From positions 1 through 37,494 of the forward strand of contig JANWHD010000030.1 in NCBI GenBank assembly GCA_025450585.1: a stretch of 37,494 nt of DNA. Direction: 5' to 3'. Position 1 is the first letter of the stretch. The number at the start of each line of letters is the position of its first letter. Positions 22,164-30,625 of this stretch are shown in pieces. The notes below the pieces were generated by a model that was not told the origin of the DNA, did not search any database, and worked only from the letters and a program-made list of their open reading frames with translations. The stretch is from Solirubrobacterales bacterium. GTDB taxonomy: Bacteria; Actinomycetota; Thermoleophilia; Solirubrobacterales; 70-9. A program made the position numbers and the translations under genes.

Positions 22164-23111
22164 TTAATCGGGGATTCGGTGGAGTAGGCCCAGGCTGAGA
22201 AGATCGCGGACGAATAGCTCGAGCGAGCCCGCGCGTCCATCGACCTCGTTCCGGTCAGGTCTCGGGTACTCGCCGTGAAAGAGGCGACTGCGGAGTGTGT
22301 ACGAGTTCGTGAAGAACTTCTTGGCAGGCTCGCCCATGTACTCGCGGTCGCCAAGCCGCGAGGCAAGCCTTCGTCCCGCTTGGCTGATCGACTCGTCATA
22401 TAGCCAGCTGAGGCTTCCCGCGATAGACCGGATCTCGTTGTCCGGAAGACCGGATGCCTCAGTCTCGGCGATCAGACGATCAACATGGTTTCGGACCTCG
22501 CCTGATCGTGGCTCCAGGTCCAGCATCGTCTCTATGGCCATCATGAGCAAAGCGAATCGAGCGTCAGCTGAAGGCTCGGCGGTCGCGGCGCTGTAAAGGT
22601 CGTATGCGAGTTGGTCGCGCTCCGGCATGACCGCGCCTAGCTCCACGGCCACGGCGATGGCTTTGAGGAGCCGCTCGTCTTGGACGCCCTTGACTGGCGT
22701 CACGTCCATTCGTGCGAAGTAGGGCCTCGGTTCCTCGTAGACCTGGAGCCCATGAATGTCGTTGATGACTCTGCGCCCTCCGCTCTGCTCCTCGAGCCAC
22801 TTGAGGCCGTGCTTCGTGAAGAACCCCTTCGGCGATCGCTCGCCAAAGTCGGCACCAAGATTGACCCGCGCGAAGGCTGTCTTGATGATCCCGACCCACT
22901 CCTCGCCGGCCTGGGTCGCCTCCCCCTCGGAGGAGTATGGCTTGCCGTAAACGAGGAGTTCCGCATTCTCGTTGATGGTTTTTGTGACATCGGCGCCCTG
23001 TAGGACAACCTCCTCGCCTTGGTGCCTCGGAGTGAAGACGAGCCTCGCCTTAGACGACGCGACCCGCAGCCGCGGACCTAGGCGAAATCGAACACGGAAA
23101 CAAAACGTCAT
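22164..23111 (-). CDS. HEPN-domain (ApeA-like) protein, possible RNase
   Basis: A 315-residue protein. The N-terminal 150 residues are of unknown fold. Residues about 180-310 are helical and end with a HEPN-like signature: DARFALLMMAIETMLDLEPR, EVRNHVDRLI and then NSYTLRSRLFHGEYP, which contains the R-x4-H motif (R274, H279) shared by HEPN ribonucleases, followed by a helix VDGRAGSLELFVRDLLSLGLL. The pattern matches Apea-like HEPN proteins, many of which act in abortive infection. No partner nucleotidyltransferase gene adjoins it. It is the last intact gene before a tRNA fragment. Confidence 0.7.
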   Translation of the reverse strand: MTFCFRVRFRLGPRLRVASSKARLVFTPRHQGEEVVLQGADVTKTINENAELLVYGKPYSSEGEATQAGEEWVGIIKTAFARVNLGADFGERSPKGFFTKHGLKWLEEQSGGRRVINDIHGLQVYEEPRPYFARMDVTPVKGVQDERLLKAIAVAVELGAVMPERDQLAYDLYSAATAEPSADARFALLMMAIETMLDLEPRSGEVRNHVDRLIAETEASGLPDNEIRSIAGSLSWLYDESISQAGRRLASRLGDREYMGEPAKKFFTNSYTLRSRLFHGEYPRPDRNEVDGRAGSLELFVRDLLSLGLLHRIPD

Positions 23112-23416
23112 CGACGAGATGATGGCTTAGGCGGCAGTCGCACTCGAAAGGTCTCTTCCAGGCAAAAAGCTGCTCGAGTGCTTTGCGCGAGAAGCCGAAG
23201 CTCGCGGACGGAGGCCGGAATGGGCGCTCCGCCAAAGCAAGCAACCGCTCATGGAGCTAGCCCGACTCGAACCGGCGACCTGCTGATCAGGCTGGCGGGC
23301 CGCCGACACCGATCGTTGCCGTCGGCGTCGAGCGGGCATCGGCGAGAGCAGCTCGCCTCAACCGTCAGGCCGTAGCGTCGGTTGCTGTTTCGCCGCCGCT
23401 TCTTCGCCTGCAGTGG
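23112..23416. other. 305-bp gap holding a tRNA fragment
   Basis: It lies between the HEPN-like gene and the aldehyde dehydrogenase. No protein-like frame is seen. Its only recognisable content is the tRNA-Ile-like 3' fragment at 23252-23295. Short frames here contain typical spurious peptides that arise when tRNA-derived DNA is translated. Confidence 0.6.
23252..23295 (-). pseudogene. 3' fragment of a tRNA-Ile(GAT)-like gene
   Basis: Read on the minus strand: an anticodon loop CTGATCA followed by GCAGG, the variable loop GTC, a T-arm GCCGG-TTCGAGT-CGGGC (4 of 5 pairs) and TAGCTCC plus A as the 3' acceptor strand. The anticodon stem pairs at 4 of 5 positions with CCAGC upstream. No D-arm and no matching 5' acceptor strand are found upstream, so the gene is incomplete. 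Integrative elements commonly leave such 3' tRNA fragments as attachment sites; no integrase is in the window. Confidence 0.55.
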
Positions 23417-24922
23417 TCACCATCTGCTCGTGATCACCTTCTCCCGCGTGTAAAAGCGCACCGCGTCGGACCCATTGGCGTGAAGGTCGCCGTCGATGGA
23501 GTCCTTCCATCCCGAGAAAGGGAACCAGGCGACGGGGGCCGGGACGCCGACGTTGACGCCGAGCATTCCCGCTTCGGCGCCGTAGCGGTACTGGCGGGCC
23601 GCCGCCCCGGATTGCGTGAAGATCGCGCCGGCGTTGCCGTAGCGGGAGCCGTTGAGGAACTCGATGGCGGCATTCAGGTCGTTGACCTCAACGACGGTCA
23701 GCAGGGGTCCGAAGAGCTCGTCTCTCGACAGCTCGGACTCCGGGTCGCCGGCGACCGCGATGGTCGGGCCGAGAATCGTGTCCGCGGGTCCGGCGTCGCC
23801 GCGACCGTCCAGCAGCAAGTTGGCTCCATTGCTTGCGGCACGGTCGATGGCCTCGGCCACCTTGTCCCGCGCAGCGGCCGAGACCATCGGGCAGACGTCG
23901 GTTGCCGGGTCGTCGCCGGGCCCAATGGTGAGCTTGGAGGCCGCCTCGACGAGCGCCTCGCGCACCTCGGTCCGCCGGGTCTCGTCACCGACGACGACGC
24001 AGACCGAGCCGGCGAGACAGCGCTGGCCCGCGGCGCCGAAGGCGGAGCCCATGATCGCCGGCATCGCCTGGCCGAGGTCGGCGTCGGGCATCACCACCAG
24101 TGAGTTCTTCGCTCCACCGAGGGCCTGGACGCGCTTGCCGGTCCGCACCGCGCCTTCGGCGACGATCCGGGCCGTCTCGGCGCGGCCGACGAAGGAGACG
24201 GCGTCGATGCCGGGGTCCTCGAGGATCGCCGTCACCGCGGCGCGGCCGCCGTGGACGAGGTTGACGACCCCGGGCGGGATCTCCTCGACTGAGTCGACGA
24301 TCTCGACGATCAGCTCCGCCGGGCGCGGGTCCTGCTCGGAGGGCTTCAGTAGGAACGAGTTACCGCAGGCGATCGCGTAGGGCAGGAACCAGAGCGGGAT
24401 CATCGCCGGGAAGTTGAAGGGCGTGATCGCGCCGACCACGCCGACCGGCTGGCGCACCAGCTCGACGTCAACGCCCGCCGCGACGCCCTCCAGCATCTCT
24501 CCCTTGAGCAGATGTGGGATCGCCGCCGCCGACTCGACCGACTCGATCCCGCGGCCGACCTCGCCGTCGGCGTCCTCCAGCGTCTTGCCCATGTCGGCGC
24601 TGACCAGCGCCACCAGCTCCTCCCTGCGCTTCAGCAGCCCGTCGCGCAGGGCCAGCACCGCTCGTGCCCGCCGTTGCGGCGGCACCTCGCGCCACCCTGG
24701 TTGCGCCGCCCGGGCCGCTTCGACCGCCGTCCGGACCTCGGCCGCGCCGGAGAGCGGCACCAACGCCACTGTCTCGCCACTGGCCGGGTCGACGTCCGCC
24801 AGCGCCTCGACATCGCCAGCCGGCCGCCACGAGCCGCCGACGTAATTCCGCAGCGTCGAAACCTCTGGCCGATGGGCCTCAGATACGCCTATATGTCTCC
24901 TTTGAGGCCCGCCGGCGTTCAT
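23417..24922 (-). CDS. MmsA-like CoA-acylating (semi)aldehyde dehydrogenase
   Basis: A 501-residue aldehyde dehydrogenase. ITPFNFPAMIPLWFLP (from residue 166), LGGAKNS (268-274) in place of the glutamate-bearing LELGGK of most ALDHs, and catalytic C302 in GAAGQRCLAGS are hallmarks of methylmalonate/malonate-semialdehyde dehydrogenases, which release acyl-CoA. With the nearby aminotransferase it could turn malonate semialdehyde (from beta-alanine, a spermidine breakdown product) into acetyl-CoA. The ATG at 24922 overlaps the potC stop codon. The first 21 residues contain [11 protein letters not shown], coded by a palindromic element also found in ald. No other standard start lies between it and the conserved LRNYVGG. 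Confidence 0.88.
   Translation of the reverse strand: MNAGGPQRRHIGVSEAHRPEVSTLRNYVGGSWRPAGDVEALADVDPASGETVALVPLSGAAEVRTAVEAARAAQPGWREVPPQRRARAVLALRDGLLKRREELVALVSADMGKTLEDADGEVGRGIESVESAAAIPHLLKGEMLEGVAAGVDVELVRQPVGVVGAITPFNFPAMIPLWFLPYAIACGNSFLLKPSEQDPRPAELIVEIVDSVEEIPPGVVNLVHGGRAAVTAILEDPGIDAVSFVGRAETARIVAEGAVRTGKRVQALGGAKNSLVVMPDADLGQAMPAIMGSAFGAAGQRCLAGSVCVVVGDETRRTEVREALVEAASKLTIGPGDDPATDVCPMVSAAARDKVAEAIDRAASNGANLLLDGRGDAGPADTILGPTIAVAGDPESELSRDELFGPLLTVVEVNDLNAAIEFLNGSRYGNAGAIFTQSGAAARQYRYGAEAGMLGVNVGVPAPVAWFPFSGWKDSIDGDLHANGSDAVRFYTREKVITSRW
24867..24910 (-). repeat. Palindromic 44-nt element, copy 1 (inside the ALDH N-terminus)
   Basis: On the minus strand, GGGCCTCA and TGAGGCCC form a perfect 8-bp stem around AAGGAGACATATAGGCG-TATC, in which AUAU/GUAU could form an inner stem. 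The 44-nt unit including the trailing ATCGGCC matches 33313-33356 at 41 of 44 positions. It starts four codons after the ATG at 24922. It may be a mobile in-frame palindrome, an RNA leader element or an operator. Confidence 0.9.
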
Positions 24923-25779
24923 GCAGAGGTGGGGGCAAGGGTCGTTGCCGGCTCCGGCCGCACGGCGGCCATCCGCTCGGCCCGGCGCTGCTGCCAGAGC
25001 ACCAGCGAGACCGCGATCGCGAGCAGCGCGAAGAGCATCGTCGCCAGCACGTTCACCTGGACCGGGACGCCGCGCAGGCTCACCCCGTATACGTAGAGCG
25101 GGAAGGTCACGGTCGTGCCCGAGTTGAAGTTGGAGATGACGAAGTCGTCGATCGAGAGCGAGAAGGCGAGCAGCGCCGCGGCCACGATCCCGGGCGCGAG
25201 CAGGGGCAGGGTGACGGTGCGGAAGGTGGCGAACGGCGTCGCGCCGAGGTCGGCCGCCGCCTCCTCGAGGTGGCGGTCGAAGCCGATCAACCGCGAGCGC
25301 ACGACGACGACGACGAAGCTGATCGAGAACATCACGTGGGCGATCAGCAGCGTGCCGAAGCCGAGCGCGAACGTGTAGTAGATGAACATCGAGAGCAGCG
25401 AAGCGCCGATCACCACCTCGGGCGTCGCCATCGGGATCACGATCAGCAGGTTGGTCAGCCGCCTGCCGCGGAATCGGTGACGGACCAGGGCGATCGCCAT
25501 CAACGTCCCGATCACGGTCGAGATCGCGGTCGCAATGGCGGCCAGCCGCAGGCTGGTCAAAAGCGCTTCGTTCAGCTCGGGTAGCGAAAAGGCGCTCGAC
25601 CAGTACTCGGTGGTGAAGCCGTGGTCGAGGCCGAAGGTGAGTTTTCCCTTCGGCGTGGCGCCGAAAGAGAAGACGGCGATGACGACTATCGGGATCAGCA
25701 TGTAGGCGACGGCGAGGACCGCGTAGATCGGCAGCGCGTTGCGCCGCAGCCAGGCCCAGGCGCGAGACTGGGAAGCCAT
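24919..25779 (-). CDS. potC: Polyamine ABC transporter permease (PotC-type)
   Basis: A 286-residue inner-membrane permease with six membrane spans. The EAA loop that contacts the ATPase is visible as EEAAADLGATPFATFRTVTLP followed by LLAPGI. IVIPMATPEVVIGASLLSMF and SLSIDDFVISNFNSGTTVTF are typical of PotC/YdcV-type permeases of spermidine/putrescine importers. It is the fourth gene of the potA-D-B-C operon, one base from potB, and its stop codon overlaps the start of the aldehyde dehydrogenase, so uptake and catabolism are translationally linked. Confidence 0.9.
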   Translation of the reverse strand: MASQSRAWAWLRRNALPIYAVLAVAYMLIPIVVIAVFSFGATPKGKLTFGLDHGFTTEYWSSAFSLPELNEALLTSLRLAAIATAISTVIGTLMAIALVRHRFRGRRLTNLLIVIPMATPEVVIGASLLSMFIYYTFALGFGTLLIAHVMFSISFVVVVVRSRLIGFDRHLEEAAADLGATPFATFRTVTLPLLAPGIVAAALLAFSLSIDDFVISNFNSGTTVTFPLYVYGVSLRGVPVQVNVLATMLFALLAIAVSLVLWQQRRAERMAAVRPEPATTLAPTSA

Positions 25780-25780
25780 C

Positions 25781-26650
25781 TCAGGCCGTCTCCTCGTCCT
25801 CGTCGCCCATGAAGGCGCCGGTTCCCGCGAAACGGATGTAGACGGTGACGACGGCGAGGATCAGCGCCATCATCAGGAAGGAGAGCGCTGCCGCCTCGGG
25901 GTAGTTGCGCTGGTTCAGGTAGAGCGACTGGATCACGTTGCCGACCATCGCCTGCTGGGTGCCGCCGAGGATCTGGGCGTTGATGTAGTCGCCGAAGGCG
26001 GGGATGAAGGTGAGCAGGACGCCGGCGACGATCCCCGGCATGGTCAGCGGCAGGGTCACCCTGAGGAACGCCTGGCGCGAGGAGGAGTAGAGGTCCTTCG
26101 CCGCTTCGACCAGGCGCAGGTCGAGCCGCTCCAGGTTGGCGTAGAGCGGCAGGACCATGAAGGGGAGGAAGTTGTAGGTGAGGCCGGCGATTACCGCGCC
26201 CGAGGTCGCCAGGACCCGGCCGTCGGGAGGGATCAGGGAGAGGGTCTGCAGGACGCTGACCACGGGGCTCGAGTCGCTGAGGATCGTCTTCCAGGCGATC
26301 GTGCGGATCAGGTAGGTGGTGAAGAAAGGAGCGATCACGGCGAACAGCAGCAGCAGCTTGAAGCGGCCGGCGCGGAAGGCGATCGCGTAGGCCAGCGGGT
26401 AGGCGATCAGCAGCGCCAGCAGCGTCGCCGCGCCGGCGTAGAAGAAGGAGCGAACGATTTGCTCGGTGTGGCCGGAGAGGGAGTCGGGGAAGTTCGACCA
26501 GGCCCAGTCGAAGGTGTAGCCGGTTGTCAGCGAGCCCGAGCGCAGCGCCAGCTCGCCCATGAAGTACATCGGCACGACGAAGAAGACGACGAGCCAGAGC
26601 AGGCCTGGTCCCAGTAGCCAATAGGGGACCAGGCGCTGTTTCAGGCTCAT
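25781..26650 (-). CDS. potB: Polyamine ABC transporter permease (PotB-type)
   Basis: A 289-residue permease. YWLLGPGLLWLVVFFVVPMY at the N-terminus is the usual first span of PotB-type proteins, and the EAA loop is VEAAKDLYSSSRQAFLRVTL followed by PLTMPGIVAGVLL. FIPAFGDYINAQILGGTQQA is the family's conserved C-terminal block. It pairs with PotC to form the membrane channel. It starts 4 bp after the binding-protein gene and ends 1 bp before potC. Confidence 0.9.
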   Translation of the reverse strand: MSLKQRLVPYWLLGPGLLWLVVFFVVPMYFMGELALRSGSLTTGYTFDWAWSNFPDSLSGHTEQIVRSFFYAGAATLLALLIAYPLAYAIAFRAGRFKLLLLFAVIAPFFTTYLIRTIAWKTILSDSSPVVSVLQTLSLIPPDGRVLATSGAVIAGLTYNFLPFMVLPLYANLERLDLRLVEAAKDLYSSSRQAFLRVTLPLTMPGIVAGVLLTFIPAFGDYINAQILGGTQQAMVGNVIQSLYLNQRNYPEAAALSFLMMALILAVVTVYIRFAGTGAFMGDEDEETA

Positions 26651-26654
26651 GCGC

Positions 26655-27800
26655 TCATCCAGTCAAGACGTCCTGCCAGGCCTCGTTGACCCGTTCCAGT
26701 TCCGGTGGCGTGATCTGGCCCGTGCAGTTGCGGGTGAACTCTTCGGTCGGGAAGACGATCTCGCTTTTCGCGAGTTCCGATCCCCGTTTCTCGAGGAGCC
26801 CCTTTACGCCCTGCACCGGCGAGATGTATTCGACGTATTCGGTTATGTCAGCCGCCACCTCGGGCCGGTAGACGAAGTCCATCCAGGCGAGCGCCGCGGC
26901 GGTGTTGGGGGCTCCCACCGGGATCACCATGTTTTCCGACCACCTCGTGCAACCCTCGGTCGGCATCCGCCATTCGGCGTTCTCGTTTTCGATCAGCGAG
27001 GCGTCGCCCGACCAGCCGATCGCGGCGACGAGGTTGCCGGCGGTGAGGTCCTCGGTGTACTCGTTGCCGGTGAAGCGACGGATCTGCCCGGAGCTGGCGG
27101 CGTCGCCGAGTTTGTCGATCGCGTCGAGCCACTGCTCGGCGCTCGCCTGCGCCGGGTCGACGCCTTCGGCGAGCATGACCCGCGCCGGGGTTTCGCGCAG
27201 TTCGTCCAGCCTCGTCACCTTGCCCTTGTATTTCGGGTCGAAGAGGTCGTTGACCGAGCGGATCTCGGGCGCCTTGGAGGTGTCGACCCAGATCCCGGTC
27301 ATGCCGCCCTGCCACGGCACCGAGAACTTGCGTTCCGGGTCGAATCCCGGGCTCTCGAGGCTGGGCGACAGGGTTTTGAAGACCGTTGGCAGATCGGCGT
27401 GGTCGATCTCCTGCAGGTAGCCGAGGTCGTACATCTGCTTCGCCATGTAGTCGGCGACGACGAAGATGCTGCGCCCGCCCGATTCGCCCTGTTCGAGCTG
27501 AGGTTGCAGCTTGCCGAAGAAGCCGTCGTTCGAGTTGATGTCCTCGATGTAGTCAACCTTTACGCCGGTCTCCTTTTCGAACTCGGCAACGGTCCCTTCC
27601 TTACCGGGGTCGATGTACCCCGGCCAGTTGGAGATCGTCAGGGAGCCCGCGGCTTTGCCTCCTTCCGCGGTGCTGACTTCGTCGCTGTTGCCGCCGCCGA
27701 CGGTGTCGCCGCCACAGGCGGCCAGTCCGAGTGCGGCTACCGCTACCGCAGTCGCAACCGCGAGCGCAAATTTGTTGTCTCGGCTTCCTAGACCTCGCAT
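26655..27800 (-). CDS. potD: Polyamine-binding lipoprotein of an ABC transporter (PotD-type)
   Basis: A 381-residue lipoprotein from the ATG at 27800, chosen because it has a GAGG ribosome-binding site and directly precedes the signal peptide with lipobox LAAC29; the upstream ATG at 27848 would bury it. LTISNWPGYIDPGKEGTVAE and EKETGVKVDYIEDINSNDGF are the PotD/PotF opening blocks. It captures spermidine or putrescine outside the membrane for PotB and PotC. The acidic and aromatic ligand residues cannot be assigned to one polyamine by eye. Confidence 0.9.
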   Translation of the reverse strand: MRGLGSRDNKFALAVATAVAVAALGLAACGGDTVGGGNSDEVSTAEGGKAAGSLTISNWPGYIDPGKEGTVAEFEKETGVKVDYIEDINSNDGFFGKLQPQLEQGESGGRSIFVVADYMAKQMYDLGYLQEIDHADLPTVFKTLSPSLESPGFDPERKFSVPWQGGMTGIWVDTSKAPEIRSVNDLFDPKYKGKVTRLDELRETPARVMLAEGVDPAQASAEQWLDAIDKLGDAASSGQIRRFTGNEYTEDLTAGNLVAAIGWSGDASLIENENAEWRMPTEGCTRWSENMVIPVGAPNTAAALAWMDFVYRPEVAADITEYVEYISPVQGVKGLLEKRGSELAKSEIVFPTEEFTRNCTGQITPPELERVNEAWQDVLTG

Positions 27801-27816
27801 CTCAGGTCCTCTCTGG

Positions 27817-28977
27817 TCATGTCGAGGCTCGCGCATGTTGCTCGCCACGCTCGGCTTCGTTGTCAGGAGTTGGTTCCGCGCCCGGCGACTCGCGCACCAC
27901 GTGCATGTGCTCGGGCTCCCACGAAAGCGTCACCCGGACCCCCGCGCCCGGCAGCTCGCGACGCTCTGCCTCGCTGGAGTTCGGGACGAGCACGGTCATC
28001 CGCACCGCTTCGCCCAGATCGACGACGAGCTGCGTCGCCGTACCCAGGTAGACGGAGCTTTCGACCACGCCCCCGACCTGGGGCAGCCCGTTCGCGCGCG
28101 CCTCGGATCCGACCGCGTCGACTCGCAGCTTCTCCGGCCGCACCACCGCGTGGCAGCGTGCCCCCGGTGAGAGGCCGTCGGTCGTGGCGGTGAGGACCGG
28201 CCCCTGGTCCAACCGCACCTCGCCTGTGCCGGTCACCGCCGCCGGCATCAGGTTCGAAACGCCGATGAAGCCGGCGACGAAGGTCGTCGCAGGGCGCTCG
28301 TAGACCTCCTCGGGACCTGCCACCTGTTCGACCCGGCCCCCGTTCATCACCGCGATCCGGTCACTCATCGTCAGCGCCTCCTCCTGGTCGTGGGTGACGT
28401 AGACGAAGGTGATCCCGACCTCGCGCTGGATTCGCTTCAGCTCCACCTGCAGGCCCTTGCGCAGCTTCAGATCGAGGGCGCCGAGCGGCTCGTCGAGCAG
28501 CAGTACCTTGGGCAGGTTGACCAGCGCCCGGGCCAGCGCCACGCGCTGCTGCATGCCGCCGGAGAGCTGCGCCGGACGGCGCCTCGCCTCGGCGGCGAGG
28601 CCGACGCGCTCCAGCTCGGCCGCGACCCGCTTGCGTATCTCCTCCTTCGGCACGCGCTTGCGCTTCAGCCCGAAGGCGACGTTGTCCTCGACGCTCAGGT
28701 GGGGGAAGAGCGCGTAGCTCTGGAAGACCGTGTTGGTCGGGCGCTTGTGGGGGGGAAGCCCCGCGACGTCGGTGCCCTCGATGAGAATCTCCCCCTCGCT
28801 GGGCTGCTCGAAGCCGGCGATCATCCGCAGCGTCGTCGTCTTGCCGCAGCCGCTCGGCCCGAGCAGGGTGAAGAACTCCCCGGAGGCAAGGTCGAGGTCG
28901 AGCTCGTCGACGGCGAGGAGCTCGCCAAAGCTCTTGCTGACGTTGCGCAGCTCGACGCTCGGGATACCGCTGCTCAT
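27817..28977 (-). CDS. potA: Polyamine ABC transporter ATP-binding protein (PotA-type)
   Basis: A 386-residue ATPase from the ATG at 28977, which has GGAGG 5 bases upstream (an in-frame ATG lies 7 codons earlier at 28998). Walker A is [11 protein letters not shown], the Q-loop [10 protein letters not shown], the signature LSGGMQQR, Walker [13 protein letters not shown] and the switch histidine VTHDQEEA. The C-terminal third is the TOBE-like regulatory domain. It is the first gene of the operon, divergent from the aminotransferase, so the 250-bp region between them probably controls both arms of the locus. Confidence 0.92.
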   Translation of the reverse strand: MSSGIPSVELRNVSKSFGELLAVDELDLDLASGEFFTLLGPSGCGKTTTLRMIAGFEQPSEGEILIEGTDVAGLPPHKRPTNTVFQSYALFPHLSVEDNVAFGLKRKRVPKEEIRKRVAAELERVGLAAEARRRPAQLSGGMQQRVALARALVNLPKVLLLDEPLGALDLKLRKGLQVELKRIQREVGITFVYVTHDQEEALTMSDRIAVMNGGRVEQVAGPEEVYERPATTFVAGFIGVSNLMPAAVTGTGEVRLDQGPVLTATTDGLSPGARCHAVVRPEKLRVDAVGSEARANGLPQVGGVVESSVYLGTATQLVVDLGEAVRMTVLVPNSSEAERRELPGAGVRVTLSWEPEHMHVVRESPGAEPTPDNEAERGEQHARAST

Positions 28978-29099
28978 GCTCACCTCCGTTGACACCATGC
29001 GGATTGGAGTTCTTTCCTAAAAGTACCGCCACCCGGTTGTCAGCTCAGTTCGTGCCCACCTCGTTTGCGCCAAGTTGGCTATATCGTAACTCTTGGCAC

Positions 29100-29145
29100 T
29101 TGTATTGACCCTATACAAACTGGATAAGAGTTGCATCTCTCTTAT
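29100..29145. promoter_or_regulatory. Two dyads in the potA/aminotransferase divergent region
   Basis: TTGTAT-N7-ATACAA (29100-29118, perfect 6-bp arms) and ATAAGAG-N8-CTCTTAT (29124-29145, perfect 7-bp arms) lie side by side in an AT-rich patch midway between the divergent starts. Their spacing and symmetry suit binding by a dimeric regulator; the PucR-family gene of the locus is the natural candidate. No binding motif for this regulator is known to me. Confidence 0.5.
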
Positions 29146-29231
29146 ACCCATTGGAAACTTGTACTTGCTCTATCCTGGGGTCTAGCTTTGTCCATATCGT
29201 CGTAGGCATGCCAGCTGAGAGGAGCCGATAG

Positions 29232-30617
29232 ATGGCCATAACGTCTGATCGTCGCCAGGAGGTTGGCACCGGTTTGCAGGAGTTGGCCCAGCGCCATCTC
29301 TGGATGCACTTCTCGCGGATGGGCTCCTACGGCGCCGATCACGAGATCCCGATCATCACCCGCGGCGAGGGCTGCTACGTCTACGACGACCACGGGAAGC
29401 GCTACCTCGACGGCCTCTCGGGCCTCTTCTGCGTCAACGCCGGCCACGGGCGCACGGAGCTGGGAGAAGCGGCCGCCCGCCAGGTCGAAGAGCTCGACTT
29501 CTACACGCTGTGGAGCTACGCCCACCCGCGCGCGATCGAGCTCGCCGCCCGGCTCGCCTCGCTCGCCCCCGGGGATCTCAACCGCGTCTTCTTCACCTCG
29601 GGCGGCTCGGAGTCGGTCGAGTCGGCCCTGAAGCTGGCCCGCAACTATCACCGCGAGCTCGGCAAAGGCCAGAAGCACAAGGTGATCGCGCGCGAGATCG
29701 CCTACCACGGCACCACGCTCGGTGCGCTTTCCGCCACCGGCATCACCGAGCTGCGCTCGCAGTTCGAGCCGCTCACGCCGGGCGGCTGTCACGTGCCCAA
29801 CACCAACCTCTACCGCTGGCCGGAGGACCGCCACCTGCTCTGGGCGGCGACCGCGATCGAGGAGCGGATCCAGTTCGAGGGGCCGGAGACGGTCGCCGCG
29901 GTGATCCTCGAGCCGGTCCAGAACGCCGGCGGCTGCTTCGTCCCGCCCGACGGCTACTTCGAGCGGGTGCGCGAGATCTGCGACCGCTACGACGTGCTGA
30001 TGATCTCCGACGAGGTGATCTGCGCCTGGGGCCGCCTCGGCCACTACTTCGGCTGCGACCGGTTCGGTTACGTCCCCGACATCGTCACCCTTGCCAAGGC
30101 GATGACGTCGGCGTATGCGCCGATGGGCGCGGTGGTCGTCTCCGATTCCGTGGCAGCCCCGTTCATGGAGGGCGATACGTCTTTCGCCCACGGGTTCACC
30201 TTCGCCGGCCACCCACTGGCCTCGGCCGTGGCGATGGCCAACCTCGACATCTTCGAGCGCGAGGACCTCTGCGGGCACGTCCTCGCCAAGGAAGGCGAGT
30301 TCCGCCAGATGCTGGAGACGCTGCACGACATCCCGATCGTCGGCGACGTGCGCGGCGCCGGCTACTTCCACGCGATCGAGCTGGTCAAGGACCGCGAGAC
30401 CAAGGAGAGCTTCGACGACGAGGAGTCCGAGGAGCTGCTGCGCGGCTTCCTCTCCGCCGAGCTCTACGAGCGCGGCTTGATCTGCCGTGCCGACGATCGC
30501 GGCGACCCGGTGGTGCAGCTGGCGCCGCCCCTGATCGCCGACAGCGAGCAGTTCGAGGAGATCCACGACGTCCTGCACGCCGTGCTGGGGGAGGCCTGGA
30601 AACGGGTTCAGGGATAG
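29232..30617 (+). CDS. Class III PLP aminotransferase, amine:pyruvate type
   Basis: A 461-residue fold-type I aminotransferase. FTSGGSESVESALKLAR binds the PLP phosphate, the ring-binding Asp is D260 in MISDEVICAWGR, and the Schiff-base lysine is K289 in VTLAKAMTSAYAPMG. The overall layout is that of omega-amine:pyruvate aminotransferases such as putrescine or beta-alanine:pyruvate aminotransferase. AGGAG lies 8 bases before the ATG. The neighbouring alanine dehydrogenase would turn the alanine product back to pyruvate, which supports pyruvate as amino acceptor. The exact donor (putrescine, cadaverine, GABA or beta-alanine) is not resolved. Confidence 0.9.
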   Translation: MAITSDRRQEVGTGLQELAQRHLWMHFSRMGSYGADHEIPIITRGEGCYVYDDHGKRYLDGLSGLFCVNAGHGRTELGEAAARQVEELDFYTLWSYAHPRAIELAARLASLAPGDLNRVFFTSGGSESVESALKLARNYHRELGKGQKHKVIAREIAYHGTTLGALSATGITELRSQFEPLTPGGCHVPNTNLYRWPEDRHLLWAATAIEERIQFEGPETVAAVILEPVQNAGGCFVPPDGYFERVREICDRYDVLMISDEVICAWGRLGHYFGCDRFGYVPDIVTLAKAMTSAYAPMGAVVVSDSVAAPFMEGDTSFAHGFTFAGHPLASAVAMANLDIFEREDLCGHVLAKEGEFRQMLETLHDIPIVGDVRGAGYFHAIELVKDRETKESFDDEESEELLRGFLSAELYERGLICRADDRGDPVVQLAPPLIADSEQFEEIHDVLHAVLGEAWKRVQG

Positions 30618-30625
30618 GCGCACGC

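Noticed and set aside
23252..23330. A complete tRNA-Ile gene
   Set aside because: The anticodon loop and T-arm are present, but no D-arm or 5' acceptor strand can be found upstream and two stems each have a mismatch.
24867..24910. A known riboswitch class upstream of the ALDH
   Set aside because: The stem-loop does not match any riboswitch consensus I can recall, and copy 1 lies inside the coding frame, so no class was assigned.
29142..30623. Long minus-strand frame opposite the aminotransferase
   Set aside because: Mirror frame of the aminotransferase gene; repetitive acidic/basic composition without any recognisable fold.
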